This document shows, in pieces, positions 1-18,367 of a DNA stretch of 64,000 bases. Position numbers and translations under genes: made by a program. The notes beneath the pieces are model-generated. The model was not told where the DNA came from and did no database searches. It was given only the letters and a program-made list of their open reading frames with translations. Each line of letters starts with the position of its first letter. Position 1 is the stretch's first letter. The DNA comes from Latrodectus hesperus (taxonomy: Eukaryota > Arthropoda > Arachnida > Araneae > Theridiidae), in NCBI GenBank assembly GCA_037975125.1, contig CM075852.1:6046064-6110063 (forward strand), in the 5' to 3' direction.

Positions 1-206
1 ATGAAAGTAAAATAATTTTATTGCTAGAATAAATTTTAATTTTGTCATTTCTCTAAAATGTGTAAAAGTTATTAAATACAATACAATTGCAAACTTTTGT
101 TTTCACAGTGAAAGGTCTGCTACAAAAAACATTTAAAATATTACAAAAGTTTCTTACAATTTTTACAATTTATAAGTACAATTTTTTATTAAATAGAGCA
201 ATCAAT

Positions 207-360
207 GTTTAATACTCTTAAAAAGTTGAAATTTTGCAGAGAATCTTTCGAAGATAATCAATTGCTTGGAAGAACATAAATGAGACATTTAAAAGAATTT
301 ATAGTCAATGATCGTCGACTGGCAATAGCAGACATTATAAAATTAGCTTCTGTATCATTT
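207..360 (+). pseudogene. Mariner-type transposase helix-turn-helix fossil
   Basis: A short degraded frame reads CRESFEDNQLLGRT, then a stop, then VNDRRLAIADI. This order (RES-ED-x-GR, then a DRRLT-like helix leading into a second helix) is the linker and second HTH of mariner-type transposases. One in-frame TAA and frame decay after 360 show that it is dead. No inverted repeats or catalytic domain are visible nearby. It could instead be a piece of another paired-domain transposase. The family assignment rests on motif resemblance only. Confidence 0.5.
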
Positions 361-400
361 ATTTTCAATCGAGCAAATCAAAAAGAAACTATATTTTAAC

Positions 401-1020
401 ATATAACATTTTGAGTTGTTACTAAAACAAAAAAAAATTATTCAAGGTAATCCAGATTATGTTTCAAGAAACATTTTTGTTAATTGATACAAAACTATGA
501 ATAATAAGAATTATTCTAAAAACAGCTGAAATAACTGTTGATACAGCTGAACAGTCAGTGAATAGCATTTCAAAAAGAAGAAAAAATATTGACTCAAGAT
601 TTGTATGAAAAATATTGACTTGTATAGATGAAAAATATTGACTTGTATAGATTGCATAGAAACAATGTCGACTGCTTAAAACTCAAGACAGTGTCGAATT
701 TCCTTTGATTGCCAAAATGTTGTGCATTACAATTTTTCTCTTTTCAACAAATATAATTACTGAGCGTTTGTGGCTCAATAGCTTCACGCCGCTTACCGAA
801 AAATTAACAAAGTGAATCATCACTGGCCATTGATGATCGATTAGATTGATGACAACATTCTTCCTCACTAGACTGCTGGAACTTCATGTGTTGGGAACAT
901 GCCCACGTTAATCAGTGACTTTCAAAGTCTTTCCACCATTTTGACATGAATGTTGAAAAAATGCCAGCTCAAGTGTGTATCAGCCACTTTAACATTACAA
1001 TCAAAAATTATATCTTACCA
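401..1020. other. Intergenic DNA with a 23-bp tandem duplication
   Basis: Positions 605-627 and 628-650 are two adjacent copies of one 23-bp unit. From about 680 to 960 the base composition is less AT-rich than the surroundings, and the minus strand has a 61-codon open frame (683-868) with no family I recognise. It may be decayed transposon sequence. I see no splice sites that would make it an exon. Confidence 0.35.
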
Positions 1021-3806
1021 ACGATTAAATTGCATTTGACTAAAAAAATTCTAAAGTAAAAATATTTAACTAACGCATAAACTATTTAACTAACAAAACA
1101 AAATAAAAAAATTTCGAAAAAGAAAACGTAATAATTGTTAGCTTCTTGTTATTTTTCCAGTTATTCGTTTACATTTTGAAATTATATTTTCATAAGATAA
1201 TTTTAATAACATCAGTATCTTAATGATTATTTAGATTTTCTCACTAGTAAAGTAGTTAGAGAAAAAAAACATATCAAATAATTAAAAAATTACGAGTTTT
1301 GTATTCATTCTACGCAAAAATTTCTTATATCAAGTGAGTACTTAATCGGATTTGCCTTCATGGAAACTTTCTTTTACTAGTTACTCTTTTTTATGAATTT
1401 TTTAGTCAATTTCAAAAGTAAAACTAAGAAATAATTTCAGCAAAAATTGGATGAAAGTGAAAATTTCCTCTTGTATCTTTTCTTGCTTTAATGTTGTATG
1501 CACAAATATGTTGAAGATAAAGGGAAAACAGGCAACCTACGTTAAAATTAATCATTGTTTACTTTTCCTCACGAAAATAAATTGAAACACGAAACATTTT
1601 TGCTTAAAGAAACTATGTTACACTATTCTTTGAGCATAATGGATTCAACGAATATTTGTGAACTCAATTTATGTGACGCTGGAAAGTTTTCTTCCTCTTA
1701 AGTTCTTTCATAAAATAAAGAAAAATTTCCAATTTAAATATAATGTGATGTATTTCGAGGATTTTGATGGTTGTTGTTGAATATAGGTGGTGACTAGTAG
1801 TATAAAATTATTAAAAAATAGCTAGGGCTATATATCAGTTCAATTTTATTTTAAATAAAAAATTGTATTCATTTAATTGAAAAAAACTCATTTCAGTCTG
1901 AAAGTAGTATAACATGCAGTATAAAATGCATACAATATTTTCTGAGATGAATGTATTGCCTGCAAAAATTTTTGTAATTATTTTTATACTATAAAAAGTA
2001 TCATCCTCTTAAAGTATTAGATTTGGCTATTAAACTTTATTGGTTTGCAATATAATTTTTAAGCAAGTGATGATTCATAATTTTAAATTGCGTATAGTGA
2101 CAATACTTATTAATGTTTTTTGTCATTTTCTCTTGTTCCCACAATCATTTTTGCTTTTTGCAAACTGAATTATTTTATCACAAAGAGTAGAATTTTAAAT
2201 AGTTTTAACAATAATCTAATAATAAATGTTTCAGGATTTTAACCAAATTTCCAATTTATTCTGGTAAAACGCATTATTAATAAAAATTTAATGAAAATTT
2301 TTTCATAAACTTTAATGATTTGTTCATATATTAAATACATTCTTATAGTATAAAAATAATCTTCTTTTAAATAAGTAACTCATTTCGTAAATAATTCTTT
2401 AATTTAATGAGCACTATTGTTTAATATATTCCTGTGGATAACAGAATTCCTAAATATTTGTTTGAGTTAAATCCTTAATAATAAAAACAATTTTTTTCAA
2501 AAAAGTGATTTATTACAGTTTATTTTAGATATTTCTTGGTTTTCCTCCTATTTTAAAATGAATAAAATGATTAAACTGGAAAGTATAAGAACTTAAATAT
2601 ATAATGAATATTATTCGATGATAAATAATAATATACTATTATTCATCATTAAATACCTGAAATATATGATGAATACAAATAAAATAAAAATTTCCCAAGT
2701 GAAATGTGAAAATTAATTTTTCTTGATGTTATATTAACTTCAATTCACTCATTCAGATTGTATTTTAACATTTAATTTCAGTGAAGACTTTGGGATATGA
2801 TTTGTCTTAATATTCCAAAATTATATTTTGCATTTTGCCGATCTCAGATTATTAACTTCTACATATATTTCATTCTTGAACAGATACCGAAAACTGTTTC
2901 TCAAATAAATTTGGATACGGTATGGCAATTAATTGTTGTTGTGATATACTTTACTCAAACAAAATTAGTTATATCTGCAAAGAATAATTTCATATTAATA
3001 ATGTAAACTGATTTTTTTCAAGATCTTCTTTAGGTATTGCATTAATTTTTCCTATTTGTATGTTTGTTATACATTCCTTTTTATCTTGTTTTAGAAAGAA
3101 TAAATTTTTTTTTATTGAATTACAATCTTTCCTCATCAAATCAGCATTAAAACTAGTCTTGAATGCGACTCTTACATTTGCTTATAAATTGCAAGCAAAC
3201 ATCATTTTTTAAAAACTAAAAATGCTTCATTATATAATTTTTAATAATTGAATTTTTAGCAGTTCCATTTCATACTTCTTAATGAAAATGCTACTTTAAA
3301 ATTTCTATTAAATTAAATGCGATTGCTCGACCATTTTGCTTTTAATTATTAAAAATTTTAATTCGTTGGAGAATTAAATTTTAGAATTTAGTTTATATTG
3401 CGAAAACACCTTTTATGAATACACTATGATAATTCTATTCATGAAATATAAAATCTAAAACTTTCTTTATAATCAAAAATGTCGAAACAATAAAAAGGCT
3501 GTAAATAAGTTAAGAATTTCTTTATTAAATATTTTATATCTATATAAGCTTAGGTTATCAGGTATGGCTCCATCACGTAATACATCTGGTTTGACAGAAT
3601 TGTCAAAAATTTGATAACAAAATTGTATTTCAATAGGTCACTAATACTTGAAATTAATAATTTGACAGAACTATAACATCAACAACAAAACATTTACAAA
3701 ATTTTCATCAATTGGAGATGACATGAGTTACATATTGCAATAAAATTGTGAAAAAAGATTATCTTAACACTCCAATTAACCTTGGTTACAGAAAGAAAGT
3801 AACATC
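1021..3806. other. AT-rich stretch, nothing recognised
   Basis: Low-complexity AT-rich sequence on both strands. Short open frames here have no motif, no splice context and biased AT composition. I see no gene or repeat boundary. Confidence 0.6.
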
Positions 3807-3883
3807 CGTGCCCGAACCGGGATTCGAACCCGAGACCCACAGCTCAGTAGTTAGGACCACTAACCACTCAACCATCGGTCGGC
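3807..3883 (-). mobile_element. tRNA-derived SINE head or tRNA pseudogene
   Basis: On the minus strand there is a Pol III A box (TGGTTGAGTGGTTAG, plus coordinates 3860-3874) and a perfect B box (GGTTCGAATCC, 3820-3830). The T arm folds as a five-base stem with a TTCGAAT loop. The acceptor ends and anticodon stem do not pair properly, so this is not a functional tRNA. A tRNA-derived SINE head is the best reading. The body downstream is not delimited, and no A-tail or target-site duplication could be fixed. Confidence 0.7.
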
Positions 3884-5354
3884 AATTTATTGTAAATATA
3901 TTCAACTGAATTTCAAGCTTGATTTTTGTTAAGTTGTGACAATTTATACTAATTATATTTAATAATATTTCAGTAGTATGTCTTAAATGTTTCATAATAG
4001 AACATAATCCTACTCATCCGTTTGAAAAAAGTAACGTGCTTTTTCAACGTTATTTCTTCATATATTAATAATCAAGTTTTGATTTCTGCACTAAATTAAA
4101 AACTATCAGTTTTTTGTGGATATTGAGTAGAATTTTCATCATAGACGTCAAAATGTCATGTTTTTTAAATGAAACATTTAAATTTGACAAATTTTCAAGC
4201 AATGTATTTTGTTGTAAATTTGCAATTGTCTTTTTCACTGATGCTTGGTTAGGTCAATATTATTTTAATTATTATTTAATATGATTTATACAATTACTAT
4301 ATAAATTTATGTGATATAACTATTCGCAAATATTACTCTAATTAACAATATTATGTGATATTTTTTGAGATTATTTAAAATCGTAAAATAAAGAAACATT
4401 TATAAACTTGAAATATCATTTTCAGTTCTGAGAAATCCATTGATTTTCAGAATAACTTACACTAAACTAAAAATAAACTTTAAAACTAATAAGTAAAACT
4501 AATTATAATTCGTCAGATAATTTAGGTCATTTTAAAATAATACTTCTCGCAATTTTTACATTTCCATACTCAAACAATAGAAAAAAACAGCAAAATACAT
4601 TTTACTATTTATATAATTTTAATGAGGTGTACTCTATCAATGTAAGAATAATCAGATTAAATGAATGGTACTCCTACCAGATAAAAAATGTGTTTACATA
4701 TGAAAAAATTACAGTTTTTTGTTAAAATATTAGAAAATATTAATATGAAAATAGAAAAATTTAAATTGTGTTTGTTAATTTCAACTATTTATAAAGTGAA
4801 TGTTTAGTCTTGCCTTTTTATTTTGTTTTTTTCTGCTATTCTATTTTCAATGTATTCATGACTTGACTCAATGGAAAACCTATTCTCAAATGGATGCATT
4901 GGTGTTTATATAAGGAGCTGTTTTATCAACAAAATGAACTTTGACAACATTTTTAATTTTCTTTCTCTAATCATGAAAATATTTATCATTTTGAGTTCAT
5001 CAAAATGTTCCTTTATTGTATCTCTAAATATAAGTATCATTTGAATAATAGCCAAAACATACAACCAAAACCATGTGTGAGTAAATATTTTACAACAATT
5101 TGAAATACTTAAAATAACTTTCTATTTTAATTATTTCAAATTGTTGTAAAATTGTTCTATTTCATCAACAAATGCAAAATAAATGCATTGTAATACTTAT
5201 TGAGAATAAAAATTTGAAAACTAATTATTTAGAACAAAAGGTTATTGTGATGATTTTGAAAACATTTACAAACGGGAAAGTTTTAATTAAAAAAAATACT
5301 TCGTTATTTATGGTAAAAACCATGAAGGAATATTTTCTTTTTGCCAACATTCAG
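3884..5354. other. AT-rich stretch, nothing recognised
   Basis: No coding signal, RNA gene or repeat boundary is visible. The last 60 bases before 5355 become pyrimidine-rich and form the presumed splice acceptor of the next feature. Confidence 0.55.
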
Positions 5355-5464
5355 GCATTCGATGACTACTTCGCCTTGTCTGCTGCCGATCGAAGAAGGC
5401 GATTTGAAGGAATGCAGCAAATTCGTTGACAATTGGATTTGCGAAGTTGTCCCAATACGATGTG
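5355..5464 (+). CDS. Candidate internal coding exon, cysteine-containing, unknown
   Basis: A 110-base segment with much higher GC than its flanks is bounded by a good splice acceptor (ATTTTCTTTTTGCCAACATTCAG ending at 5354, pyrimidine-rich) and a donor GTAATT beginning at 5465. One frame is open throughout and reads HSMTTSPCLLPIEEGDLKEC, continuing for about 16 residues. It contains four cysteines spaced C-x11-C-x8-C-x6-C. The other two frames contain stops. The exon would enter in phase 2 and leave in phase 1. The cysteine spacing hints at an extracellular domain but does not fit a Kunitz pattern well, and I do not recognise the family. No partner exon was found on this strand. A frame starting at 5172 overlaps in another register and is probably spurious. 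Confidence 0.45.
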
Positions 5465-12233
<6,769 letters not shown>

Positions 12234-12501
12234 TGCAACAATTATTGCTTCGAAATAAACATCTTTTAACATGTTACTGAGTTTGTTTGAACAATAATAT
12301 TACACAGGAAGTTCTATAGAACATACAGTAATAATTTTTGTATGCAAATTCATGTAGAAAATACAATGGAATATTATGGAATTTGTTCAGATAGTTCATA
12401 AGTTTCTCAATTAGTATAAAAACATACACCATAAACAAAAATATAAAAAAATATTGAAAAATTCCTATGTCCTTGTCTTCATTATATAAAGAAAACATAT
12501 A

Positions 12502-12530
12502 CACTCTCGTGTCCATAAATTAAGGATAAT
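12502..12530 (+). repeat. Left terminal inverted repeat of the Tc1-like element
   Basis: It matches the inverse of 13971-13997. The outer part differs by a two-base indel (CTCGTG against CATG), and the following stretch CCATAAATTAAGGATAAT is identical in both ends. Confidence 0.93.
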
Positions 12531-12775
12531 TCAGAATCACACAGAAATTGAACTTTAAAATAAAATTTTGCATGTAAAATTATCAGACACATCTTGAAGA
12601 ATAACATGCAAATTACACGATACCACCATATGGCGCAGTTAGAACGTCACGATGACGAGAGTTTAAGAGAGGGGTATATAAGAAATGGTTGCAAAAATTG
12701 TTCACACAAACACTTTAAAATTATTTCAGTTCAATAACCGCGTAGTTATGGCACAAATGAAGCATTTATTGTGAT

Positions 12776-13770
12776 GTTTTACTTGCAAGAATTATAGGCC
12801 GTATGGAATGTGCATATACCCAGCTGGAAATATCCGAGGTATTTCGAATCGCCCAGAGAGTTATATCCAGGCTTTGGAAACGGTTCCAAGATGATGGTTA
12901 TGTGAGTAGATCTTACAGCACAGGTCACGCTCGAGATACAACGCCGAAAAAGGACTGCTATTTGGCCTATTTGGCAGTTACTGCCAAAAGAAATAGACGG
13001 AGCACAGCACCAGACCTGTCTCCTCAGCACTCTTCAGAAACCGGTACGGCAGTTTCAAGGCCAACCGTGTACAAGCGCTTAGGACACATTAGTATATATG
13101 CTCGTAGACCTGTTAAATGTGTTCCGCTTACGGGACTCATTGTCACTTGCTGTTAGCCTGGAGTAGACAGCATGCATTGTGGACACAGCAACAGTGGTTT
13201 TGTGAGATGCTTTCCGACGAGTCCAGTATTAACTTTCAGTCTGATGATCCCCAGACGTTCATATGGAGAGGGCCAGGTACCCGTTGACACCGAGAGAACA
13301 CCATCGAACGACACCGTTACGGTGGTACAGGATTGCTAGTTTGTGGAGCAATCATTCTGGGTTCCAGATCTAACCTGCATGTTCAGAATGTAACCACGAC
13401 AAACCACATCTATCGGGATGTTATTCTGGAACAACATCTACGTTGTTTCGGGGCACCATGGGTGCAGAATTTCTGTTTATGGATGACAACGCCCATCCTC
13501 ACTGTGCAAACATTATAGACAAATGCCTTCAGTCGGAGAATATCACCCGTATGGACTGGCCAGCATACTCACCATACTTTAATCCAATAAAACATGCGTG
13601 GGACATGCTCGGCCGATGATTTGCAACCCGTCAACCCCATTAGAATTTTGAAGAGCATTGTTTGATAAGTGGTGTAATATTCACCAAGATCAGATCGATA
13701 ATTTGATACTTATCATGCCTAGCCATTTTGCGGCCTGTATTGCATCGTCTGGGGGCATACTATGTATTAA
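12776..13770 (+). pseudogene. Tc1-family transposase, frameshifted, catalytic E lost
   Basis: The N-terminal part reads ARIIGRMECAYTQLEISEVF and continues as a helix-turn-helix DNA-binding domain, followed by an AKRNRRSTAPDL segment typical of Tc1 linkers. The first catalytic Asp sits in LSDESS (codon 13216-13218). The second is in FMDDN (13485-13487). The third position is NPIKHAW, where codon 13590-13592 encodes Lys instead of the conserved Glu. The second and third sites are separated by exactly 34 residues, as in DD34E enzymes. The first and second Asp lie in different frames, so there is at least one frameshift, and stops occur after about 13153 and 13287. The C-terminus ends near a degraded GGHT-like motif. 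The protein would be nuclear and would cut and join DNA at TA if it were intact. Confidence 0.92.
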
Positions 13771-13970
13771 CCATCATACCAACCATATTATATTGGTTTT
13801 TGTAAATAGGTTCTGTTTTGAAATTTGCTCCAGGGTGTAAAAATCACAATTATTATTAATGATGTCAAACATATAGCATTTTTTTCGCTCTTTACCTTTT
13901 ATTAATAAAATTGACTTTACAAATAAGTCACATTTGTTTTGCTTCTGTCTCTTTCCTTGCCTAAACTTGC

Positions 13971-13997
13971 ATTATCCTTAATTTATGGACATGAGTG
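13971..13997 (-). repeat. Right terminal inverted repeat of the Tc1-like element
   Basis: Inverse copy of the left end. It is followed by TATA, the presumed duplicated target. Confidence 0.93.
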
Positions 13998-14001
13998 TAT
14001 A

Positions 14002-15074
14002 TAAGGAAATGTTACCATGAATATAATACCTTAGAAAGATAAGAACTTCTGATAAAAATTCTGTTCGATATTTTGATGTAGTGTATTATTAACTAATACT
14101 TGAAAGAAAAACTACAATGACCTATATATTTTGTATGGGGTTGCACAAAACTGCAGTTAAGATAATAAACCGCAGTATTGAAAATTTCAAAGATCTAAGT
14201 AATCGTTATAAACTGATATGATTTTCAAAGGAATATTAACCATTCACTAAACAAACTTTATCTGATCAATCGAATTCCCATCTGAATAACCTGGGGGAGA
14301 AATCAATCTATGGAAATTATGTGCATATTAAATAAGAATATTTTGAATGATAAAAACGTCTATCTTTTGATGACACGAGGTACATTCTGCTAAATGATTA
14401 GTAAAAATATGAAGTATATCTATTTAGGATTTGGTCCTCGCATTAAAACAGAAGTCTCATCCGAAGTTTATCTAATAATTTATGACAAATTATCCAACAA
14501 ATCAATTATGCATTCTGGATAGAGTCTTAGTTATGCAGTCTCTTTACTTTGAATACACATATAGTTTTCTTATCTTACAATTTGCAGCTCTTTGTATCTT
14601 AAAAATGTAACAAATTATTATGATAAAGATGACAAATAAATCAGAATATGTATTTCATAAATTCAGTATACTTATTCATATCTCGATTCGTTTCACTTAA
14701 AGAATCAAGCTCTATAAAATAAATCATTATATTTTAACACATTATTTTTTGTTTCATTTAAAGTAAGCATTTCATAAAAATTATCCTTACAATTAACGTA
14801 ATGTACAATTGCCTCTAAATGAGTTTTTGAGATAGATAAAGTATACGAATAGCGTATATATAATATGAATATTTTAATAAGATTGTAATTTTATGAATAA
14901 TGTTAGCATTCACACAAAAAATATCAATCGGACAATGCATCATATAAACTTTAAGAATTACGTCTTGAAGCATATATGAAAAATGAAATTATACATTTTA
15001 AAATTATTTTATAGTATAAGAAAATGAATTTGTATTTATTTCATCTAAAAAGTTAACTTAAAAAGCTAATTGCA
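14002..15074. other. AT-rich stretch, nothing recognised
   Basis: No gene, RNA gene or repeat boundary is seen between the Tc1-like element and the LINE leader. Confidence 0.55.
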
Positions 15075-16690
15075 CATTCAGGACTTGGTCTCTCTGCCAT
15101 GTAAAGACGTGCTCTATCACGCTCTTCACACATCCGGATACCGCGCTACTTATAGTCGCTATTCTTCCCTCTGGAAAATAAACAGCAGTATTCACTGTTA
15201 CTAAGCGATCGATAAGATTTTTACTTAAACCGGAATTTGGAAATGGATAAACCCTATCTATTACAATACCACCTACAACAATTACGGGAAAGGAAGGCTG
15301 AATTGGAAGAGTACTTGCTAAAGAATAAAGACTCTCCAGACTCCATAGGACTCATGAAGTCCAAACAGATGATGCTGGATACTTCTAATCACAAAGATGC
15401 TGAAACCACTGACTTCAAAGAAACTCTAAGGCCTAAGAGAGAAGGTAGCTATGCTGTCTCTGATATGGCATTTCCCCCCTCTCAGTTAACGAACCTAGTG
15501 ATTCAATTACTAATAGTAAATCATCTAATGTTGCTGAAACTAGAAAAAATAAAAAGTTAAAGAAAAGATCCCTGAACAAGTGCTCAGAGAAATTTGTCAA
15601 ACAAAAAAAAGTTACGTTGGAGGAACCATCGGTCCACGTAACTACGAGCAACCCATTTGCTCAGCTTAACACCACCCCGGAGTCCGAGCAACCCCTTGTT
15701 ATTGTCCCCCCTGTTGAGAAAAAAATTCCAGCAATTAAAGTGAGATATGGAGAAAACTCTGTATATTTTATTCGAAACTTAAAAACCAAATTTAATTTTG
15801 AATTCGAGGCCATGACCGCAGGTCGAAACCTCAAAATCTCCCGAAGCACATACATTTAAATCACCCGAACCCCATAGGGCATTAGCCAAAATCTTCGATG
15901 AAGAAAAAATACGCTACATTCTGATCAAAAATGAGAATGAGAAACTAAAAAACTTCGTGATTAATGGTCTCCCCTTCACAACCAAAATCCATGATATAGA
16001 GGAAAATTTAATCCTTATAGGTTTTAATGTAGCACGGGTGAGTCAGATGACTCATCTTAAAACCATCAAGAAATTGCCTCTTTTCTTAGCTAGCATCTTT
16101 GATAAGCCTGATGGCGCTTCTATGTAAGAAATTAGGAAACTCTTCCACATTTCCGGCGTGACAGTTGAGAACTACAAAGGATCCAAATCGGTGATGCAGT
16201 GCTTCAACTGTCAACAGTTCCACCAAACAGCCAAAATGTCACTTGGAATATAAAGGCGTTAAGTGTGCAGGAGAACATAAGACTAGAAACTGCCCACATA
16301 ATAAATTGAAAAGCCAATCCATTCAAACTGCCAGGGTAATCACCCTGCTAATTATAAAGGATGCTTTAAATTCTTCAAGCAAGGAACAATCAAAAAGTCT
16401 CTCAATGTTACGGGGACTAAGCCCCAGCATAAAAATAATATGGTGAGACCTGGTGGCTCTTAAGCCAGAGCTATTTACCCTACCCACGATACAGTGCAAA
16501 TTCCTCTTCTAGCTTCCTCAGAGATATATGGAGAATTTTCAGAGTTAATAATTTTAATTAACGAAATTAAATCAATATTCAATGGAATTCCTATTAAAAA
16601 AACTTATAAACGAACTAAAAGAAATCAAGTCCCCTTTGAACAAACTATTTAATTTAACAGCCTATTTCCAAGATCTTGAAAAATAAATGT
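15075..16690 (+). mobile_element. Jockey-like LINE, 5' portion with ORF1, degraded
   Basis: A relatively GC-rich leader (15075-15236) precedes a gag-like ORF1 fossil. The reverse transcriptase frame expected downstream is absent, so only the 5' part of the element is present. This is unusual because LINE relics normally keep the 3' end. The 3' boundary at about 16690 is where ORF1 homology fades, and no poly-A or target-site duplication was identified. Confidence 0.75.
15237..16690 (+). pseudogene. LINE ORF1 (gag-like, zinc-knuckle) fossil
   Basis: The start context contains MEMDKPYLLQYHLQQLRERK, an N-terminal coiled-coil-like stretch rich in Leu, Arg and Glu. The middle part (about 15930-16190) reads FVINGLPFTTKIHDIEENL and then MTHLKTIKKLPLFLASI, which follows the PRE_C2HC-type domain of Jockey-clade ORF1 proteins. 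Next comes a zinc-knuckle region beginning CFNCQQFHQTAK, with a later CQGNHPANYKGC knuckle in another frame. The last part (about 16500-16650) resembles the C-terminal helix seen in such proteins. Several frameshifts and stops break it. ORF1 proteins bind the element RNA in ribonucleoprotein particles. Family placement is from motif order and was not searched. Confidence 0.78.
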
Positions 16691-16927
16691 TATTTAATAA
16701 TTTAAAACATTATTAATTTTTCTACAAAATTCCTAACTTAATATTGAAATAAATTAATTTACTTTCTCTTAAACTCAATATTTTAATTAAAAATAATTAT
16801 AGAATTAAGTAATTTCTCACTCAAAATTAAAATTTACTAAGATACACCCACTAAGAATTTTTTAACCAATAATATGCCAGTTCAGTTACAGCATAAACTA
16901 TCCAACTCATTTCAATCTCCAGAAGAG

Positions 16928-16950
16928 GGTCCTTCGGACCGAGGTACCTC
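16928..16950. other. Two abutting GC-rich hairpins
   Basis: GGTCCTTCGGACC (16928-16940) folds as a five-base-pair stem with a three-base loop. It is immediately followed by GAGGTACCTC (16941-16950), a perfect ten-base palindrome. They sit in a GC-enriched patch (about 16880-17000) downstream of the LINE ORF1. The patch may be LINE untranslated sequence or a separate repeat. Function unknown. Confidence 0.6.
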
Positions 16951-17787
16951 GTGAGACAAGGGCAGCCAGCCGAAATTGAAGCTTATTTTCCATTAAAATT
17001 ATAATCTTCCCATCTTGCTGTAGTTTTTGCGTTACAAGGCATCATTGGCATACAATTCCCATAAACATATGAATTAACATATTCCCATAAACATGTGAAT
17101 GATATAAGATACCTCTACCCTGAAACTCACATTAAAATGATTGAAATCTGTCTAAAATAGCTTCTGTATATCAAAATGATAATATTTTTAGACTTAATGA
17201 ATGGTAGAAGAAATTATATTTCAAGTGCCTTCCAATGACATTTATGCTTTGTTTATGACAAGGTGAATTATTTTCTTCCCAAATTTAATCAATATAAACA
17301 TTATCACATGAACATATTAACTTTAAAATCCTATTAATAACTTTCATTAATGTTTTATTGTAATTAATTTAATCTCAATAACATAAACCTCTTAACACTG
17401 AAGGTATTTCCATTGCAACTTGAAGTATAAATGATTTTTCAATCAATTTTTACAGTATTTAAAAACTTCGGTATTGCATGTCTTTTCACATTATAAAAAT
17501 AATTCGTTTCTTTTAACGGATATTATTACAATTACATTTCAACATAAGTTAAACCCAAAAACTTCTGTTTTCTTCATTGTGTTCAATCAACAAACAATAT
17601 TATACCACTTGAATTTCCTTTGAGCTTAATTTTTTAAAATAGCTTTTCAGAATGATTTTGTATTTGATTTTTTACAGCCCCTAAATAGTATTTATAAGAA
17701 TTGCAATCTTAGATTATTAAAGATAGAGATTCATAAGCTCTTGATATAACACATTAAAAGTTTTAAGCTGATATCTCTCTCTTTGTG

Positions 17788-17789
<2 letters not shown>
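16951..17789. other. AT-rich stretch, nothing recognised
   Basis: Apart from the end of the GC-enriched patch, no feature is visible. A run near 17840-17890 just downstream resembles a tRNA A box but has no B box and is not called. Confidence 0.5.

Positions 17790-17820
<31 letters not shown>
17790..17820. repeat. Short (TA)n microsatellite
   Basis: About 30 bp of pure TA. Confidence 0.9.
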
Positions 17821-17821
<1 letters not shown>

Positions 17822-18054
17822 CTGCATTTCGGATTAAAAACCCGCCGGGTGCAGTGGGTAAAGTCAACGGCACCAAACGGGAAGTTGTTGTTTTCTGTAC
17901 CTTTTACTTTCTTGACTTCTGATTCGAAACAACTCTAAAATATTCAAATTTCAGTATTGTTTGAATATTTATAGAATGTTCTCTAACAATTTAAATCTTG
18001 TGTTGGAACTGCGAGAGGCAGTTCTAGTTTATACCACGTAAATCAATATTAACA

Positions 18055-18110
18055 AGAAGTATGTTAATGCACCAGCATGCTTCTCTGTACCTAGCACTGA
18101 ATTAGGTTCC
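18055..18110 (+). repeat. Dispersed repeat fragment shared with about 26.97 kb
   Basis: The segment around GCACCAGCATGCTTCTCTG and the following GAATTAGGTTCCACC matches, with small gaps, the minus strand near 26957-26997 (GCACTAGCATGCTTTCTG and GAGTTAGGCTCCACT). The two copies are in opposite orientation. It is probably part of a tRNA-related SINE family, and the full copy is not delimited here. Confidence 0.55.
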
Positions 18111-18124
18111 ACCAGTTATATATG

Positions 18125-18367
18125 AAAATGCCTGAGTGGGGTCTTCGTGATTTTGAATCAAGAACCAAGCAGAAGACCCCCAATACTTGGCCTGAATGCC
18201 TTCAGAGGAATCATCTCACTTGGAGGACATTGCAACCACGCCCAGTTTTGATGTGTCCCATCCCTCTATAGTCAACCGCGATGCATCTTTAGTTAAGTGG
18301 TGATTTTAACAATCGACCTTCCGATAATGAGAATGACTCTCTAACCAACCAGGCTACCACGGCCTCA
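18125..18367 (-). mobile_element. tRNA-derived SINE
   Basis: Reading the minus strand from 18367, the sequence starts GAGGCCGTGGTAGCCTGGTT and contains an A-box-like block (TAGCCTGGTTGGTTAGAGAG) and a degenerate B-box block around GGTCGATTG (18310-18318). A body of about 200 bp follows with clearly higher GC than the flanks. The order of promoter boxes and the composition support a Pol III-derived SINE. The 3' end is uncertain because no clear tail was found. Confidence 0.6.

Larger units (their letters stand above)
12502..13997 (+). mobile_element. Tc1-like DNA transposon, full length, inactive
   Basis: The element is 1,496 bp. It is bounded by terminal inverted repeats that start CACTC, and it is flanked by TATA on both sides, the TA target site expected for Tc1/mariner insertion. 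Size, termini and an internal transposase fossil in the same orientation agree with a complete Tc1-family copy. The interior is clearly less AT-rich than the host DNA, which fits an inserted element. It cannot move on its own because the transposase is frameshifted and lacks the catalytic glutamate. The ends look intact enough to be recognised in trans. Confidence 0.93.

Noticed and set aside
3807..3883. Functional tRNA gene
   Set aside because: The T arm and promoter boxes are good, but the acceptor and anticodon stems do not pair, so it is a SINE head or pseudogene.
12779..13030. 83-codon minus-strand frame within the first Tc1-like element
   Set aside because: It is antisense shadow of the transposase. 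The same holds for minus frames at 21087-21636 and 56885-57289.
17838..17900. Further tRNA-like head (GCCGGGTGCAGTGGGTAAAG)
   Set aside because: An A-box-like string is present, but no B box follows at tRNA spacing.
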